Shown: positions 1 through 7,828 of the stretch, in pieces
Layout: each line of letters starts with the position of its first letter
How positions within the stretch are numbered: position 1 is the stretch's first letter
NCBI GenBank assembly: GCA_018303445.1
Contig: JAGVYE010000004.1
Location: 1 to 45,759, forward strand
Reading direction: 5' to 3'
DNA length: 45,759 nucleotides
Origin: Candidatus Woesearchaeota archaeon
Lineage (GTDB): Archaea; Nanobdellota; Nanobdellia; Woesearchaeales; GW2011-AR9
Made by a program: the position numbers and the translations under genes
Notes under the pieces: model-generated
Database searches by the model: none
The model's input: the letters and a program-made list of their open reading frames with translations, nothing else
What the model was told of the DNA's origin: nothing

Positions 1-19
1 CACGCCAGAGCTTTTCTTC

Positions 20-153
20 CTAGATAGGGAATCCTCGCTCCGTAGCGAAGCGGAGGAGTTGCCCCGCAGGGCAACCCTTTAGGGTGAGGAGGATGTCAAG
101 TAAATCGTAAAAACTTTCAATAATCCTTCTAGATAGTCCCATCTAAAGATGGG
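20..153. repeat. Hairpin cluster in intergenic DNA
   Basis: Four perfect short hairpins are packed here: CTCCG/CGGAG (38-55), GTTGCCC/GGGCAAC (58-75), ACCCT/AGGGT (74-85) and CCCATC/GATGGG (138-153). ATCCTC at 31-36 can also pair with GAGGAT at 89-94 and close the first three into a multibranched fold. The stretch 28-128 is framed by direct 8-mers CTAGATAG (20-27 and 129-136). It is more GC-rich than the surroundings and encodes nothing visible. It may be a small palindromic repeat element or a structured RNA; I cannot name it. Confidence 0.5.
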
Positions 154-221
154 TAAGAACCTTATTCTTAAGCTTTATTAATTTTCAAAGTAGCAAATAA
201 AAATGAAGAAGAAAAAAGAGT

Positions 222-1025
222 CTATAGTTCTTCTTTTAAGCCCCAGAAGTGGTTAAACATTTGATCGATGGCGGCAGTAAAGTAAGGTGTTTTTACCCAT
301 ACCCCCAAGTCATACGAAGGGTGGACATCTTTGTCATTAAGGGTCATAAATACCATATGCTGCCCATCTACGGTTACAAAGCGAGAATTCACTTTATCAC
401 TATGTTTAATTTCTGCAATTCCTTTCATATTTTCGGCAACGAGCTTACTCTCTTTAGTTAAAGGAGCAGCAATACGAATTTTAACTCCCCTCTTCTTTGC
501 TTTTTCTAAGCTGGCGCGAAGTCCTTCTGCTTTTCGGATGAATCCTTTCTCTGAAGTCATAATATTAATATTCTTTTTAGCGTCTTTGATTAAAAATTCG
601 AGATGGTTATATAAATTATTTCTCCCTCTCAGGCATCCATTCATCTCGGACGGATCAACTAAATTAATGCCATTCGTATGGAGGCTTTCTAATTCACCAA
701 GAAGAGGCGACGCTTTTACGCTTTCAAGGCGCCTGATTTTTTCTTGAGCATCAGTGTGCATGTTTTTCCTTACTCTATCTACAACTTCACTGGGGGGAAT
801 GGCAATATATTTAATGGGCTTTCCTAATTTCATGACCACAAAGCCTTTCTTTTCTAAACTTTCCAGAACGTCATAACTTCGAGAACGAGGAACATCAGCA
901 ATATCCGATAATTCTCCTGCCGTAGATACCCCTCTACTAAGGAGTGCAGTCCATAACTTTACTTCATATAAATTTAAGTCGAAGTAACGGCGTAGTTTGC
1001 TTAACAATTCGTCTTTTACAATCAT
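222..1025 (-). CDS. TrmB-family HTH transcriptional regulator
   Basis: A 267-residue protein with an N-terminal winged helix-turn-helix of TrmB type at about residues 10-85 (LYEVKLWTALLSRG, then DVPRSRSYDVLESLEKKGFV), followed by a C-terminal sensor-like region with the PLD-like fold often seen in this family. TrmB proteins are archaeal regulators, frequently of sugar or surface functions; the target here is unknown. The ATG follows a G-rich stretch that could act as a ribosome binding site. A 10-bp palindrome TTAACGTTAA (1042-1051) lies 17 nt upstream of the start and is a plausible autoregulatory site. It is a single-gene unit, and pelota lies upstream of it on the same strand. Confidence 0.8.
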   Translation of the reverse strand: MIVKDELLSKLRRYFDLNLYEVKLWTALLSRGVSTAGELSDIADVPRSRSYDVLESLEKKGFVVMKLGKPIKYIAIPPSEVVDRVRKNMHTDAQEKIRRLESVKASPLLGELESLHTNGINLVDPSEMNGCLRGRNNLYNHLEFLIKDAKKNINIMTSEKGFIRKAEGLRASLEKAKKRGVKIRIAAPLTKESKLVAENMKGIAEIKHSDKVNSRFVTVDGQHMVFMTLNDKDVHPSYDLGVWVKTPYFTAAIDQMFNHFWGLKEEL

Positions 1026-1041
1026 TTTTCAACCCCCCTTT

Positions 1042-1051
1042 TTAACGTTAA
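1042..1051. promoter_or_regulatory. Palindrome TTAACGTTAA upstream of trmB-like gene
   Basis: A perfect 10-bp palindrome sits 17 nt upstream of the regulator's ATG. This is a position where an autoregulator could bind; no experimental or comparative support is available from the window. Confidence 0.25.
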
Positions 1052-1160
1052 CTCTGTAAAGAGCTTTTTGTTACTGGGTTATCAGTAAACTTAACTACTA
1101 TTAAAAGGTTGTGGTTTTCCAAAATATAGGCTTAGTCTCCTCTTTTACAAAAGGAATTTT

Positions 1161-2210
1161 TTACCATTGAAGTTTATAGCGCAGCACCGCGGCAATGCCG
1201 CCAAGACCTTGCAATTTTCTTCCACTCTCTAATTCGGAAGTGAAAATATGGACTTCTCCTCGCAGATTGTCAACTCGGGTCATTATTTCGTCTAATAAAA
1301 TGTATTTTCCTTCTTCTTTTAGTTTGTGTATGAAATTATCAGTGACAAGAAGATGTTGGACGGCGCCAGCAGCAACGGCTCGCTGCACTTCATCCCATCC
1401 GTAACAAGCCAAGGTATTTTTCTGAAGGTGTTCTAATAACAAATCTAAAAGTATTTGTTCTTCCCGCGCTCTGCTTTCCTTCAAAATAATTGCAAGTTCA
1501 GGTCTTTTGATAACTTCGTCAATTCCGCGTTCGCTCACGTCCGAGCAAGGGACAAGAACTATTTTTTCTTTAATGGTGGGGCTATTAATTATTTTGAAAA
1601 GATCATCTTTGTAGAATGCTGGCGAAGCAATAATTATTTTTTCAGGAGTGAACCGTTCGTTGTATTCAACGATTTTTTTTATAAGCTCTTCCTGAAAATT
1701 ACCTTTCACTTCCGTTTTCTGAGCTTTTTTGGGCACATCTCCCTGCAAGTTAAGGAGAAGGGCATAGCCACGTTTTTTAGTGAGGGCGAAAAGGGCCTCT
1801 TCCCGATCAAGGAGACACAATAAATAAGAATATTTTTTAAGGCAGGCTTCTTGTAACTTTTGTCGTTGGTATGCTAACCATTGTGGCTTTTCCAAAGTGA
1901 ATTCTGTTCCAACTTCAAGGGAAAGAGCATGGTAACTTTCTTTGGGAACTTCTTCTAATCCTTCTTGCACTTTTCCATTTATGCGCAGAACCTGTTCTTG
2001 GAAGTCGATGGTTTCCGCTTCGATTTTAAGGATAAGAGTTTTTTTTACAGTCTTGGCATTTTCACTTTCTCCGATCTTAATTTTTCGGGTGGTCTTCCCT
2101 TTGACAATATCGCCAGGATCAATGAGGTGGCTTAAATACCAAAGATCATCAGAGTCAGTTACGCGGAGGGTTACATTTCCTTTTTTGAAATCAGAATGAA
2201 GAAGATCCAT
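1161..2210 (-). CDS. pelA: mRNA surveillance protein Pelota
   Basis: A 349-residue archaeal Pelota (Dom34), the eRF1-like factor that recognises stalled ribosomes and, with aABCE1 and aEF1A, splits them. The three-domain layout is visible: an Sm-like N-terminal domain (MDLLHSDFKKGNVTLRVTDS, LSHLIDPGDIVKG), a central RNase H-like domain with ALLL plus the EKIIIASPAFYKDDL region, and a C-terminal L7Ae-like domain (ACYGWDEVQRAVAAGAVQHLLVTD). As expected for Pelota it lacks the GGQ motif of eRF1. Length fits the family. A TATA-like box lies at 2235-2246, giving a short leader. Confidence 0.95.
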   Translation of the reverse strand: MDLLHSDFKKGNVTLRVTDSDDLWYLSHLIDPGDIVKGKTTRKIKIGESENAKTVKKTLILKIEAETIDFQEQVLRINGKVQEGLEEVPKESYHALSLEVGTEFTLEKPQWLAYQRQKLQEACLKKYSYLLCLLDREEALFALTKKRGYALLLNLQGDVPKKAQKTEVKGNFQEELIKKIVEYNERFTPEKIIIASPAFYKDDLFKIINSPTIKEKIVLVPCSDVSERGIDEVIKRPELAIILKESRAREEQILLDLLLEHLQKNTLACYGWDEVQRAVAAGAVQHLLVTDNFIHKLKEEGKYILLDEIMTRVDNLRGEVHIFTSELESGRKLQGLGGIAAVLRYKLQW

Positions 2211-2234
2211 TTTTGTCTGAGGCTCACATTTGAA

Positions 2235-2298
2235 GTTATAAATATTTTCTTTGTTTTGAGTTCCATTACTTACCGTTAGCCGAATATTTTATAAATAT
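2235..2298. promoter_or_regulatory. Divergent promoter pair pelA / 2320 gene
   Basis: TATA-like AATATTTATAAC is read on the minus strand at 2235-2246, about 25-36 nt before the pelA ATG, and TTTTATAAATAT on the plus strand at 2287-2298, 22-33 nt before the ATG at 2320. The spacing predicts leaderless or near-leaderless transcripts in both directions. Confidence 0.6.
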
Positions 2299-2319
2299 CA
2301 CTCTTATTCTTATAAAGAA

Positions 2320-3513
2320 ATGGATTTGAAAAAAAGAGGTCAGACTCAGTCTCCGGCATCAGGAACAGCAGTTCTTTTAGCGATTATTGCCGGGGTTATT
2401 ATCCTTTTTATTATGTTTATCCCTCCTGGAGAAAGGGAAGAGCTTTTGGGAGATGATGATAAAGATATCGATGATCCTACTCCTGAGACCGTTCGTAAAG
2501 TTCTTCTGAAGGAAAAGCCAGGGCGCATTGATTATTTAGCTACGGAAGTAATGGAACATCCTCTGCCGGTTATAAACATCTATACACGTACTGAAGGTCG
2601 CCTTTTGGTAGAGAAACCAAGCGCCTTTGCTAAGAAAGGAGTTTTTTCAGAACAAAGGGGGGAATTTACTTTTGTGATTCCTGATCTCGAGCATACGACG
2701 AATGTCTTGCTGAGTTTTAAAGTGACGGAAATTGCTGGTAATTTTATCATGATCTTAAATGGAGAAGAGATTTATAATCTCAAGACACAGTTAGGAGAGG
2801 CGCAAACGATAACCTTACCACAACATTTACTGAGTGGGGAAAATAAAATCATCTTCGCGGTTTCTTCGCCAGGATTAGCTTTCTGGAGAACAAATCGCAT
2901 CGCTTTACAGGGGCTTAAAGTAGCGGCTGATGTAACAAGCGTTGAAGCGCAATCCTCTACTAACATTTTTTTAATCTCGGAAACAGAGAAAAGAAATCTG
3001 GAAAAGGTCACCTTGCGGTTTGAGCCCGCGTGTAATTTTGCAGAAGTTGGCAAGCTTTTAATTATGGTGAATGGACGGCAAGTATACAATTCTATCCCGG
3101 ATTGTGATGTGGCTTTTGTGCCGATTGAGTTTTCACCAGAGTTAGTCAAGCAAGGCGAAAATGAGATCATATTTAGAACGACAAAGGGAGCATATCAATT
3201 ATCTCATGTTAACATTCTTTCTAAGCTTAAGGAGATAGAGTTTCCTACTTTCTACTTTGATGTTTCTCTGGAGCAATTCCAGGCGATTCTGGAAGGAGAC
3301 CTCCGGCTTAGGTTGACAATTCATTTTGTCGATGTTGTAACCCAGAAAGTAGGGGATATTGTCTTTAATGGAAATATTGCCCGTTTTGATACCAAAGAAG
3401 TGTCTTATGTGGTTGATATCAGTGAAGATGTGGTGCGGGGGAATAACGCTTTGAAGATTAAACCTCGAAAGACCTTGGAAATTAGGGAGTTAAAGGTGGA
3501 TTTACTCGATTAG
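2320..3513 (+). CDS. Membrane-anchored triple beta-repeat protein, unknown function
   Basis: Not recognised as a named family. A 397-residue protein with one N-terminal membrane segment (about residues 17-36, AVLLAIIAGVIILFIMFI) and a large extracytoplasmic part. That part contains three diverged copies of one module: a hydrophobic strand, (V/I/F)NG..(I/V)..., then a strand ending in GEN.I.F or GNNALKI. The copies run at roughly residues 110-205, 215-305 and 315-397 (ILNGEEIYN, MVNGRQVYN, VFNGNIARF). This suggests tandem galactose-binding-like or CBM-like beta-sandwiches. It starts a run of three same-strand envelope genes just downstream of divergent pelA. Confidence 0.6.
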   Translation: MDLKKRGQTQSPASGTAVLLAIIAGVIILFIMFIPPGEREELLGDDDKDIDDPTPETVRKVLLKEKPGRIDYLATEVMEHPLPVINIYTRTEGRLLVEKPSAFAKKGVFSEQRGEFTFVIPDLEHTTNVLLSFKVTEIAGNFIMILNGEEIYNLKTQLGEAQTITLPQHLLSGENKIIFAVSSPGLAFWRTNRIALQGLKVAADVTSVEAQSSTNIFLISETEKRNLEKVTLRFEPACNFAEVGKLLIMVNGRQVYNSIPDCDVAFVPIEFSPELVKQGENEIIFRTTKGAYQLSHVNILSKLKEIEFPTFYFDVSLEQFQAILEGDLRLRLTIHFVDVVTQKVGDIVFNGNIARFDTKEVSYVVDISEDVVRGNNALKIKPRKTLEIRELKVDLLD

Positions 3514-3590
3514 ATTCTTCTTCGCAAGATTTTTATAGGCAGAAGGTTTTGTTTTCTGAATAGACGTTAGTATAAAAAGAGGTTGATGAA

Positions 3591-5798
3591 GTGGTCTCGA
3601 GAGAAGAAAAGTTACGGAGAAGGTTATTAGAGAAGCAGGAGCTGGAGAGAAGAAGCGAGGCTGGAACAGCTAGTAATAGTGAGGCTGAACAATTAGGGAA
3701 GTTAGAAGCGAAGGAGGAGCGAAAAAAAGTTATTGTTGAAGAAAGGGACGTTAGAGGAAAGGAAGAAGAACGCGCTTTCTTAAAAAAATTAGGGGAAAGA
3801 GCTATTTCTGCTCTTGAAAAGTTAGATCAAAAAGAAAGTCAGGTAAAAGTGCCAGTGGAGATTCCTTCAAAAGAAAAAGAACAAGAAGAAGAGCACGAAG
3901 CGGGAGAAGAGGCTGAAGAAAGGGAGAGAAAGAAAAGACGTAGTGAATCTGATAACGATGAAGATGCTGAAGAAGAGGCTGATGAAGAAGAAAGACGAGA
4001 AAGAAGAAAGAAGATATCTCCGGAAGAAGACTTCTTTACAGCACTATTAAACAAAGATTCCGATAAAAAATCTCAACCAAAATGGCTCGCTCCTCTCATT
4101 ATCTTTCTCGGTGGTTTAATTTATTGGCTACGAGTGTCAACAGGGGGAGAAGTGCCTGGAACAATCGTTCCTGCCGCATTTATTCTCTCTCATTTTATAA
4201 TTTTCCCTTTAGCGGGATACGCTTTAGTTTATAAGTTAGGCAGAACGGAATCAAGGTATCCGATCCTTCTGCCGATGCTTTTTTTTATAGTTTGGTTTCA
4301 TCTTTTTGGCAGAAGCACAGAATTACCTTTTATTGTCATTTATCTCAGCATCTGTGCTCTTATTTTAGCCTTTCCAGCCTTGGTTTCAAAAGGGCAAGCG
4401 CTTAAACCAGAGTTATATGGACTTCTTCCAACGCTTTTTCTCTTTCTTGATAGCGGCCTTCTCCCTTATTTAACAGGAAATCTCCATCTTCCCATAACGC
4501 CGTTGACACAAGGTCTTCTTCTGTACATGCCTTGGTGGGTAGTGTATGGGGTGTTAATGCTGCCAGAACAGTTTAGCGAAAAGCATGAAGGGCTTAATTT
4601 TTTCTTTGGTTTGTTAAAAGTTCTGACGGTTCTTTACATTATCATTACGTTAGTGGTGCCTACACTTCCCAATATTGGTTACGAATCAATCGTTCCCAGT
4701 GCAGAAGAGTTAGAAGAAGCTCAGGCAAAAGTGCGTGAGCAATATGGGAAAAAAGAAAACCCTTTCATTTCCACTTTACGTTGCATCTGGAACCAGGAGT
4801 ATGGCACTTTACAGGCATGTGTCGATAAAAAGCAGCAACAATCAGAGTGGAAGTATGTCTGTGAAGAAATCGAAAAGCATAAACCAAGCGAAGATGAAGA
4901 TTCGCCTTTTCAAAAGTGTCTTCAAGAGCAAGAAAAGAAAGCAAAAAATAAAGTACTGCAAGTAGGGGGAACGATTGATCCTACAATACGAATTCCCACC
5001 ACTGCAAAGGTTCTCTTTGAGCAGCGAAAATTTGGAGAAGAGTATGATCCTCAGTTTGGCTATCCCTTTGGATTACAAGTTGAAAATCCACGAAAGCTGC
5101 AAATAAAAGCTGAAGCGTCTTGTCACTTCGATGGCAAGCGTGAAACTCCGGATATAGCAGGTGAAATCAAAGGGCAGAAGGCATTAGAAAGCGTGCAGAT
5201 TGTGGACTTCTCCGAGGAGCAATTTAGTACTCCTTTTATTTGCAATCCTTTAGAAGAATTAAATGGGGAATATGAACTGGTAGCTGAAGTTCGTTTGTTT
5301 AACTTAAAAACTATTTCAAGATTGCAACGCGCTTTTATCGGGGTAAAGCCTCCTGAAGATAAAGAGCGACTGCGAAAAGAAGAAATTTCTAAATCACTTC
5401 GAACTCCAGAGTCACTCGCTCCTGCAGATTTGTCTTACATTCAGTTTGATATTGGCCATTCACCTAAGGAGATTATAATTGAAGATAAGTCTAATCGAAA
5501 TATCCTCCTCAAAGCAAATGTACATAACGCCGGAGGAGGGAAGCTTCTTAATATCAAAAGTTATTTTATTGATGCGCAGAATATGGTTCCAGATAATTCA
5601 AATTGTCTGCAAGGTTCTCTTTTTAATACAGAAAAGTATACGACGGATATTCCTCTCCCTCCTTGTGTTTTAGAATACCCTTCAGACTTACAATTTATTA
5701 CGGATTGGGTGCCGCGGGAATTTCGCGCGGAATTGGTTTATGATTATTTAATCTCACAAAAAGCGGAAATTTCCCATAAAACAGAGGCATTAAAATAA
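3591..5798 (+). CDS. Charged coiled-coil, multi-TM protein with C-terminal surface domain
   Basis: Not recognised. 735 residues starting at GTG; GAGGTTGAT directly upstream is a good ribosome binding site. Residues 1-165 are extremely rich in Glu, Lys and Arg and probably form a cytoplasmic coiled coil. Residues about 165-365 contain six or seven hydrophobic segments (WLAPLIIFLGGLIYWLRV, IVPAAFILSHFIIFPLAGYAL, PILLPMLFFIVWFHLF, FIVIYLSICALILAF and others). The rest is soluble with several Cys. Its last 120 residues (LLKANVHNAGGGKLLNIKSY to ELVYDYLISQ) resemble the C-terminus of the next gene. The stop overlaps the next ATG by one base (TAATG), implying translational coupling. Confidence 0.6.
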   Translation: MVSREEKLRRRLLEKQELERRSEAGTASNSEAEQLGKLEAKEERKKVIVEERDVRGKEEERAFLKKLGERAISALEKLDQKESQVKVPVEIPSKEKEQEEEHEAGEEAEERERKKRRSESDNDEDAEEEADEEERRERRKKISPEEDFFTALLNKDSDKKSQPKWLAPLIIFLGGLIYWLRVSTGGEVPGTIVPAAFILSHFIIFPLAGYALVYKLGRTESRYPILLPMLFFIVWFHLFGRSTELPFIVIYLSICALILAFPALVSKGQALKPELYGLLPTLFLFLDSGLLPYLTGNLHLPITPLTQGLLLYMPWWVVYGVLMLPEQFSEKHEGLNFFFGLLKVLTVLYIIITLVVPTLPNIGYESIVPSAEELEEAQAKVREQYGKKENPFISTLRCIWNQEYGTLQACVDKKQQQSEWKYVCEEIEKHKPSEDEDSPFQKCLQEQEKKAKNKVLQVGGTIDPTIRIPTTAKVLFEQRKFGEEYDPQFGYPFGLQVENPRKLQIKAEASCHFDGKRETPDIAGEIKGQKALESVQIVDFSEEQFSTPFICNPLEELNGEYELVAEVRLFNLKTISRLQRAFIGVKPPEDKERLRKEEISKSLRTPESLAPADLSYIQFDIGHSPKEIIIEDKSNRNILLKANVHNAGGGKLLNIKSYFIDAQNMVPDNSNCLQGSLFNTEKYTTDIPLPPCVLEYPSDLQFITDWVPREFRAELVYDYLISQKAEISHKTEALK

Positions 5799-6679
5799 TG
5801 AGAAAGCTCACTTTCGTTGCGGCTTTATTAGTTATTTCTTTTCTTCTTACAAGTTGCGGGAGTTCTTCTGGTTCTGAAGGAGATATTATCCAACAAAATT
5901 TTAAACAAGGAGTTCAAGAAGTTCAGATTCGTCTTTTGGAAAATGCTCCTCCGGTAAAAATCTATCCAGGATCGAATTTTAAGATGGTTATCGATGTTGA
6001 TAATCAACTTGCCTATGACCTCCAGGATGTTACTTTAACGTTAACGGGGCTTAATGAACGATACGTGCAAATTGCGCCTAATCCACTTGAAGGCCATTAC
6101 CTTGACCAAATGTTAGGCCGTTCGCTTACAAATCCTTCTGGCGAGCGCAAGATTGTGGAATTTGATGGGAAAGCCGAAAGTCTCTTTCTTAACGCGGAAC
6201 AACATATGGAAACTTTTTTCATTAAACTGGCTTACCGATCAACCCTAGATTTTACGGACACGGTGTGTCTTAACACGAATGTTTATTCCATCTACGATGC
6301 TGGGTGTAAAGTAGAACCACAAAAAACATATTCTGGACAAGGGGCTCCTCTGGCGATAACTAAAATCGAGGAAATTATCTTTCCTGGTTCTGCAGCAGAC
6401 ATTGAATTTCGCATTAACTTGCAGAATAAAGGAAGAGGAAATGTTGGTGAAGTGCAACTCCTTTCTGCGAATTTGGGAAATGATCCTTTACAATGTGATT
6501 TCCGCGGCAGTGGATTAGAGACTAATAAAATTAAATTTGTTGAAAATAAGAAAGAACACACCCTCATTTGCCGGAAAGAAAGAATAACGGCGGGCAGATC
6601 GTATAAAACCCCCTTATCTCTTAGATTGGTGTATGATTATAAACTAGCGCAACAAAATAAACTTACGTTAGTGAGATAG
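5798..6679 (+). CDS. Lipoprotein with NEW3/CARDB-like beta domain
   Basis: A 293-residue exported protein with a lipoprotein signal ending in LLTSCGSS (Cys20 predicted to be lipidated). The mature part has an Ig-like beta domain (VKIYPGSNFKMVIDVDNQLAYDLQDVTLTLTG) and a second domain (ADIEFRINLQNKGRGNVGEVQLLSAN to LVYDYKLAQ). The second domain matches the C-terminus of the preceding gene in order and motifs (N.G.G...., ND..C.F.GS, VYDY). One-base overlap with the upstream gene supports a shared complex at the cell envelope. Function unknown. Confidence 0.65.
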   Translation: MRKLTFVAALLVISFLLTSCGSSSGSEGDIIQQNFKQGVQEVQIRLLENAPPVKIYPGSNFKMVIDVDNQLAYDLQDVTLTLTGLNERYVQIAPNPLEGHYLDQMLGRSLTNPSGERKIVEFDGKAESLFLNAEQHMETFFIKLAYRSTLDFTDTVCLNTNVYSIYDAGCKVEPQKTYSGQGAPLAITKIEEIIFPGSAADIEFRINLQNKGRGNVGEVQLLSANLGNDPLQCDFRGSGLETNKIKFVENKKEHTLICRKERITAGRSYKTPLSLRLVYDYKLAQQNKLTLVR

Positions 6680-6777
6680 GTTTTTTATCACCGTGCATCT
6701 TAGTTGTGTTTTTGTTTTATCACATTTTAGATCTAATCTATGACTTTTATATTTAGAAAAATTCTAGGATATTTATT

Positions 6778-6790
6778 CCCGGGGGGGGGG
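6778..6790 (+). repeat. CCC-G10 homopolymer tract
   Basis: Ten consecutive G follow three C in a strongly AT-rich intergenic stretch, upstream of the TATA-like element (AGTTTATAAATTC, about 6799-6811) of the lipoprotein gene. Such tracts are prone to slippage in vivo and to sequencing error. Confidence 0.8.
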
Positions 6791-6854
6791 TAACGCAAGT
6801 TTATAAATTCTTAATCATTATCTCTAAATTAACAAAATTTAGAGGTGTTAATTG

Positions 6855-7556
6855 ATGAAAAAATTAATTTTATTAGGACTATTAATAACTGCAGCTTTAA
6901 TGTTGATCGGTTGTACTAGCCAGCAGCCGGAAGGATTGCCTGCTCCGGCGGGGTCAGATGCGGCTATAGCTGGGCAGGGATTTGCAACCGGAACTTATGA
7001 CCGTGGGTATCAGTTATACAGTCATATCTATTCTAACGGATTTCTAGACAGTTATTTAGTGGAAAATGGAATCTGGAATTATTTGGGTAACTCAGGTGTA
7101 GGAGCAAAAGTTTCAAGTGGCGCATTTACATTAACAGTATTGCCGCGAAGGGAAGGAAACCTGCGAGATCCAGGAAGCAGGGTAAGATTGAATTCAGCTT
7201 GTTCTGGATATACCATAGAGTTTCAAAGGGGTAACAGGATGGGTACGTTTTGGATAACTACTCCTGCCGGCGTTATGGATAACTTTAGAGTTCGGGTAAA
7301 TACGCCGCAGCCAGTCCATCAAATTTTAGGAACCAACGATGCTATTACTATTCATAATATCGGTCAAAGTGTGGCTCCAACTAGAGACGATGTGGTTTGG
7401 TTTACCTTGCATTGTGATATACCTAGAAGCCAACCTCCAGCAACTACCAACACAATAGAACAACCTAATCAAGTTGTACCTACTAGCCAACCTCCAGCAA
7501 CTACCAACACAATAGAACAACCTAATCAAGTTGTACCTACTAGCGGCGCTACTTAG
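6855..7556 (+). CDS. Lipoprotein with tandem Pro/Thr/Gln repeats
   Basis: A 233-residue secreted lipoprotein, starting at ATG 6855 preceded by GAGGTG at 7 nt; the TTG at 6852 in the ORF track is less likely. The signal is MKKLILLGLLITAALMLIGC, with the Cys predicted lipidated. The middle is an unrecognised globular domain. The C-terminus is two exact 19-residue repeats SQPPATTNTIEQPNQVVPT (57 nt each, 7428-7484 and 7485-7541), a likely extended stalk, ending SGAT. Immediately downstream, frame +1 encodes a Cys-rich domain, so the original protein was probably longer and this end may reflect a frameshift. Confidence 0.65.
   Translation: MKKLILLGLLITAALMLIGCTSQQPEGLPAPAGSDAAIAGQGFATGTYDRGYQLYSHIYSNGFLDSYLVENGIWNYLGNSGVGAKVSSGAFTLTVLPRREGNLRDPGSRVRLNSACSGYTIEFQRGNRMGTFWITTPAGVMDNFRVRVNTPQPVHQILGTNDAITIHNIGQSVAPTRDDVVWFTLHCDIPRSQPPATTNTIEQPNQVVPTSQPPATTNTIEQPNQVVPTSGAT
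7428..7541 (+). repeat. Two tandem 57-bp direct repeats
   Basis: Two identical 57-bp units (AGCCAACCTCCAGCAACTAC and so on) sit in frame in the lipoprotein gene, each coding for 19 residues. Absence of any synonymous difference suggests recent duplication or ongoing unequal exchange. Confidence 0.9.
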
Positions 7557-7725
7557 CTGTTTTAGTTCTACTGAATGTCCGAATGGTGGGAATAGGTATT
7601 GTGATCCTTCAGCACCCAATGCTTTATCATATTGGACATGCGGCGATAATAGGCAATGTCTTAATTGGATAGGTGAGATCCATTGTCGAGCCGGTCAGAC
7701 TTGTCGTAATGGACAATGTGCGTAA
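7531..7725 (+). pseudogene. Cys-rich tail, probably frameshifted from lipoprotein
   Basis: The frame overlapping the lipoprotein stop is open and encodes SSTECPNGGNRYCDPS through HCRAGQTCRNGQCA, with seven Cys in about 50 residues. The C..G..C.NG.C ending resembles the Cys-rich surface protein at 37781. There is no convincing start or ribosome binding site of its own; the first codons overlap the repeat region and only by chance resemble a signal (LLAALLSC). The simplest reading is one gene, stalk plus Cys-rich head, broken by a frame change near 7530-7560. A recoding event or sequence error could also explain it. Confidence 0.55.
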
Positions 7726-7828
7726 TAGGTAAGGTGTTTGCAACAAATCAGTTGTCAATAATTTTTTTTTATAATCTTCTTTTTTTAATTCATAACTAAT
7801 TTAAACTTACTATCTTCCCAGTTAATTC

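Noticed and set aside
1455-1823. 122-aa plus-strand ORF opposite pelota
   Set aside because: Complete antisense overlap with a well-identified gene and no independent features.
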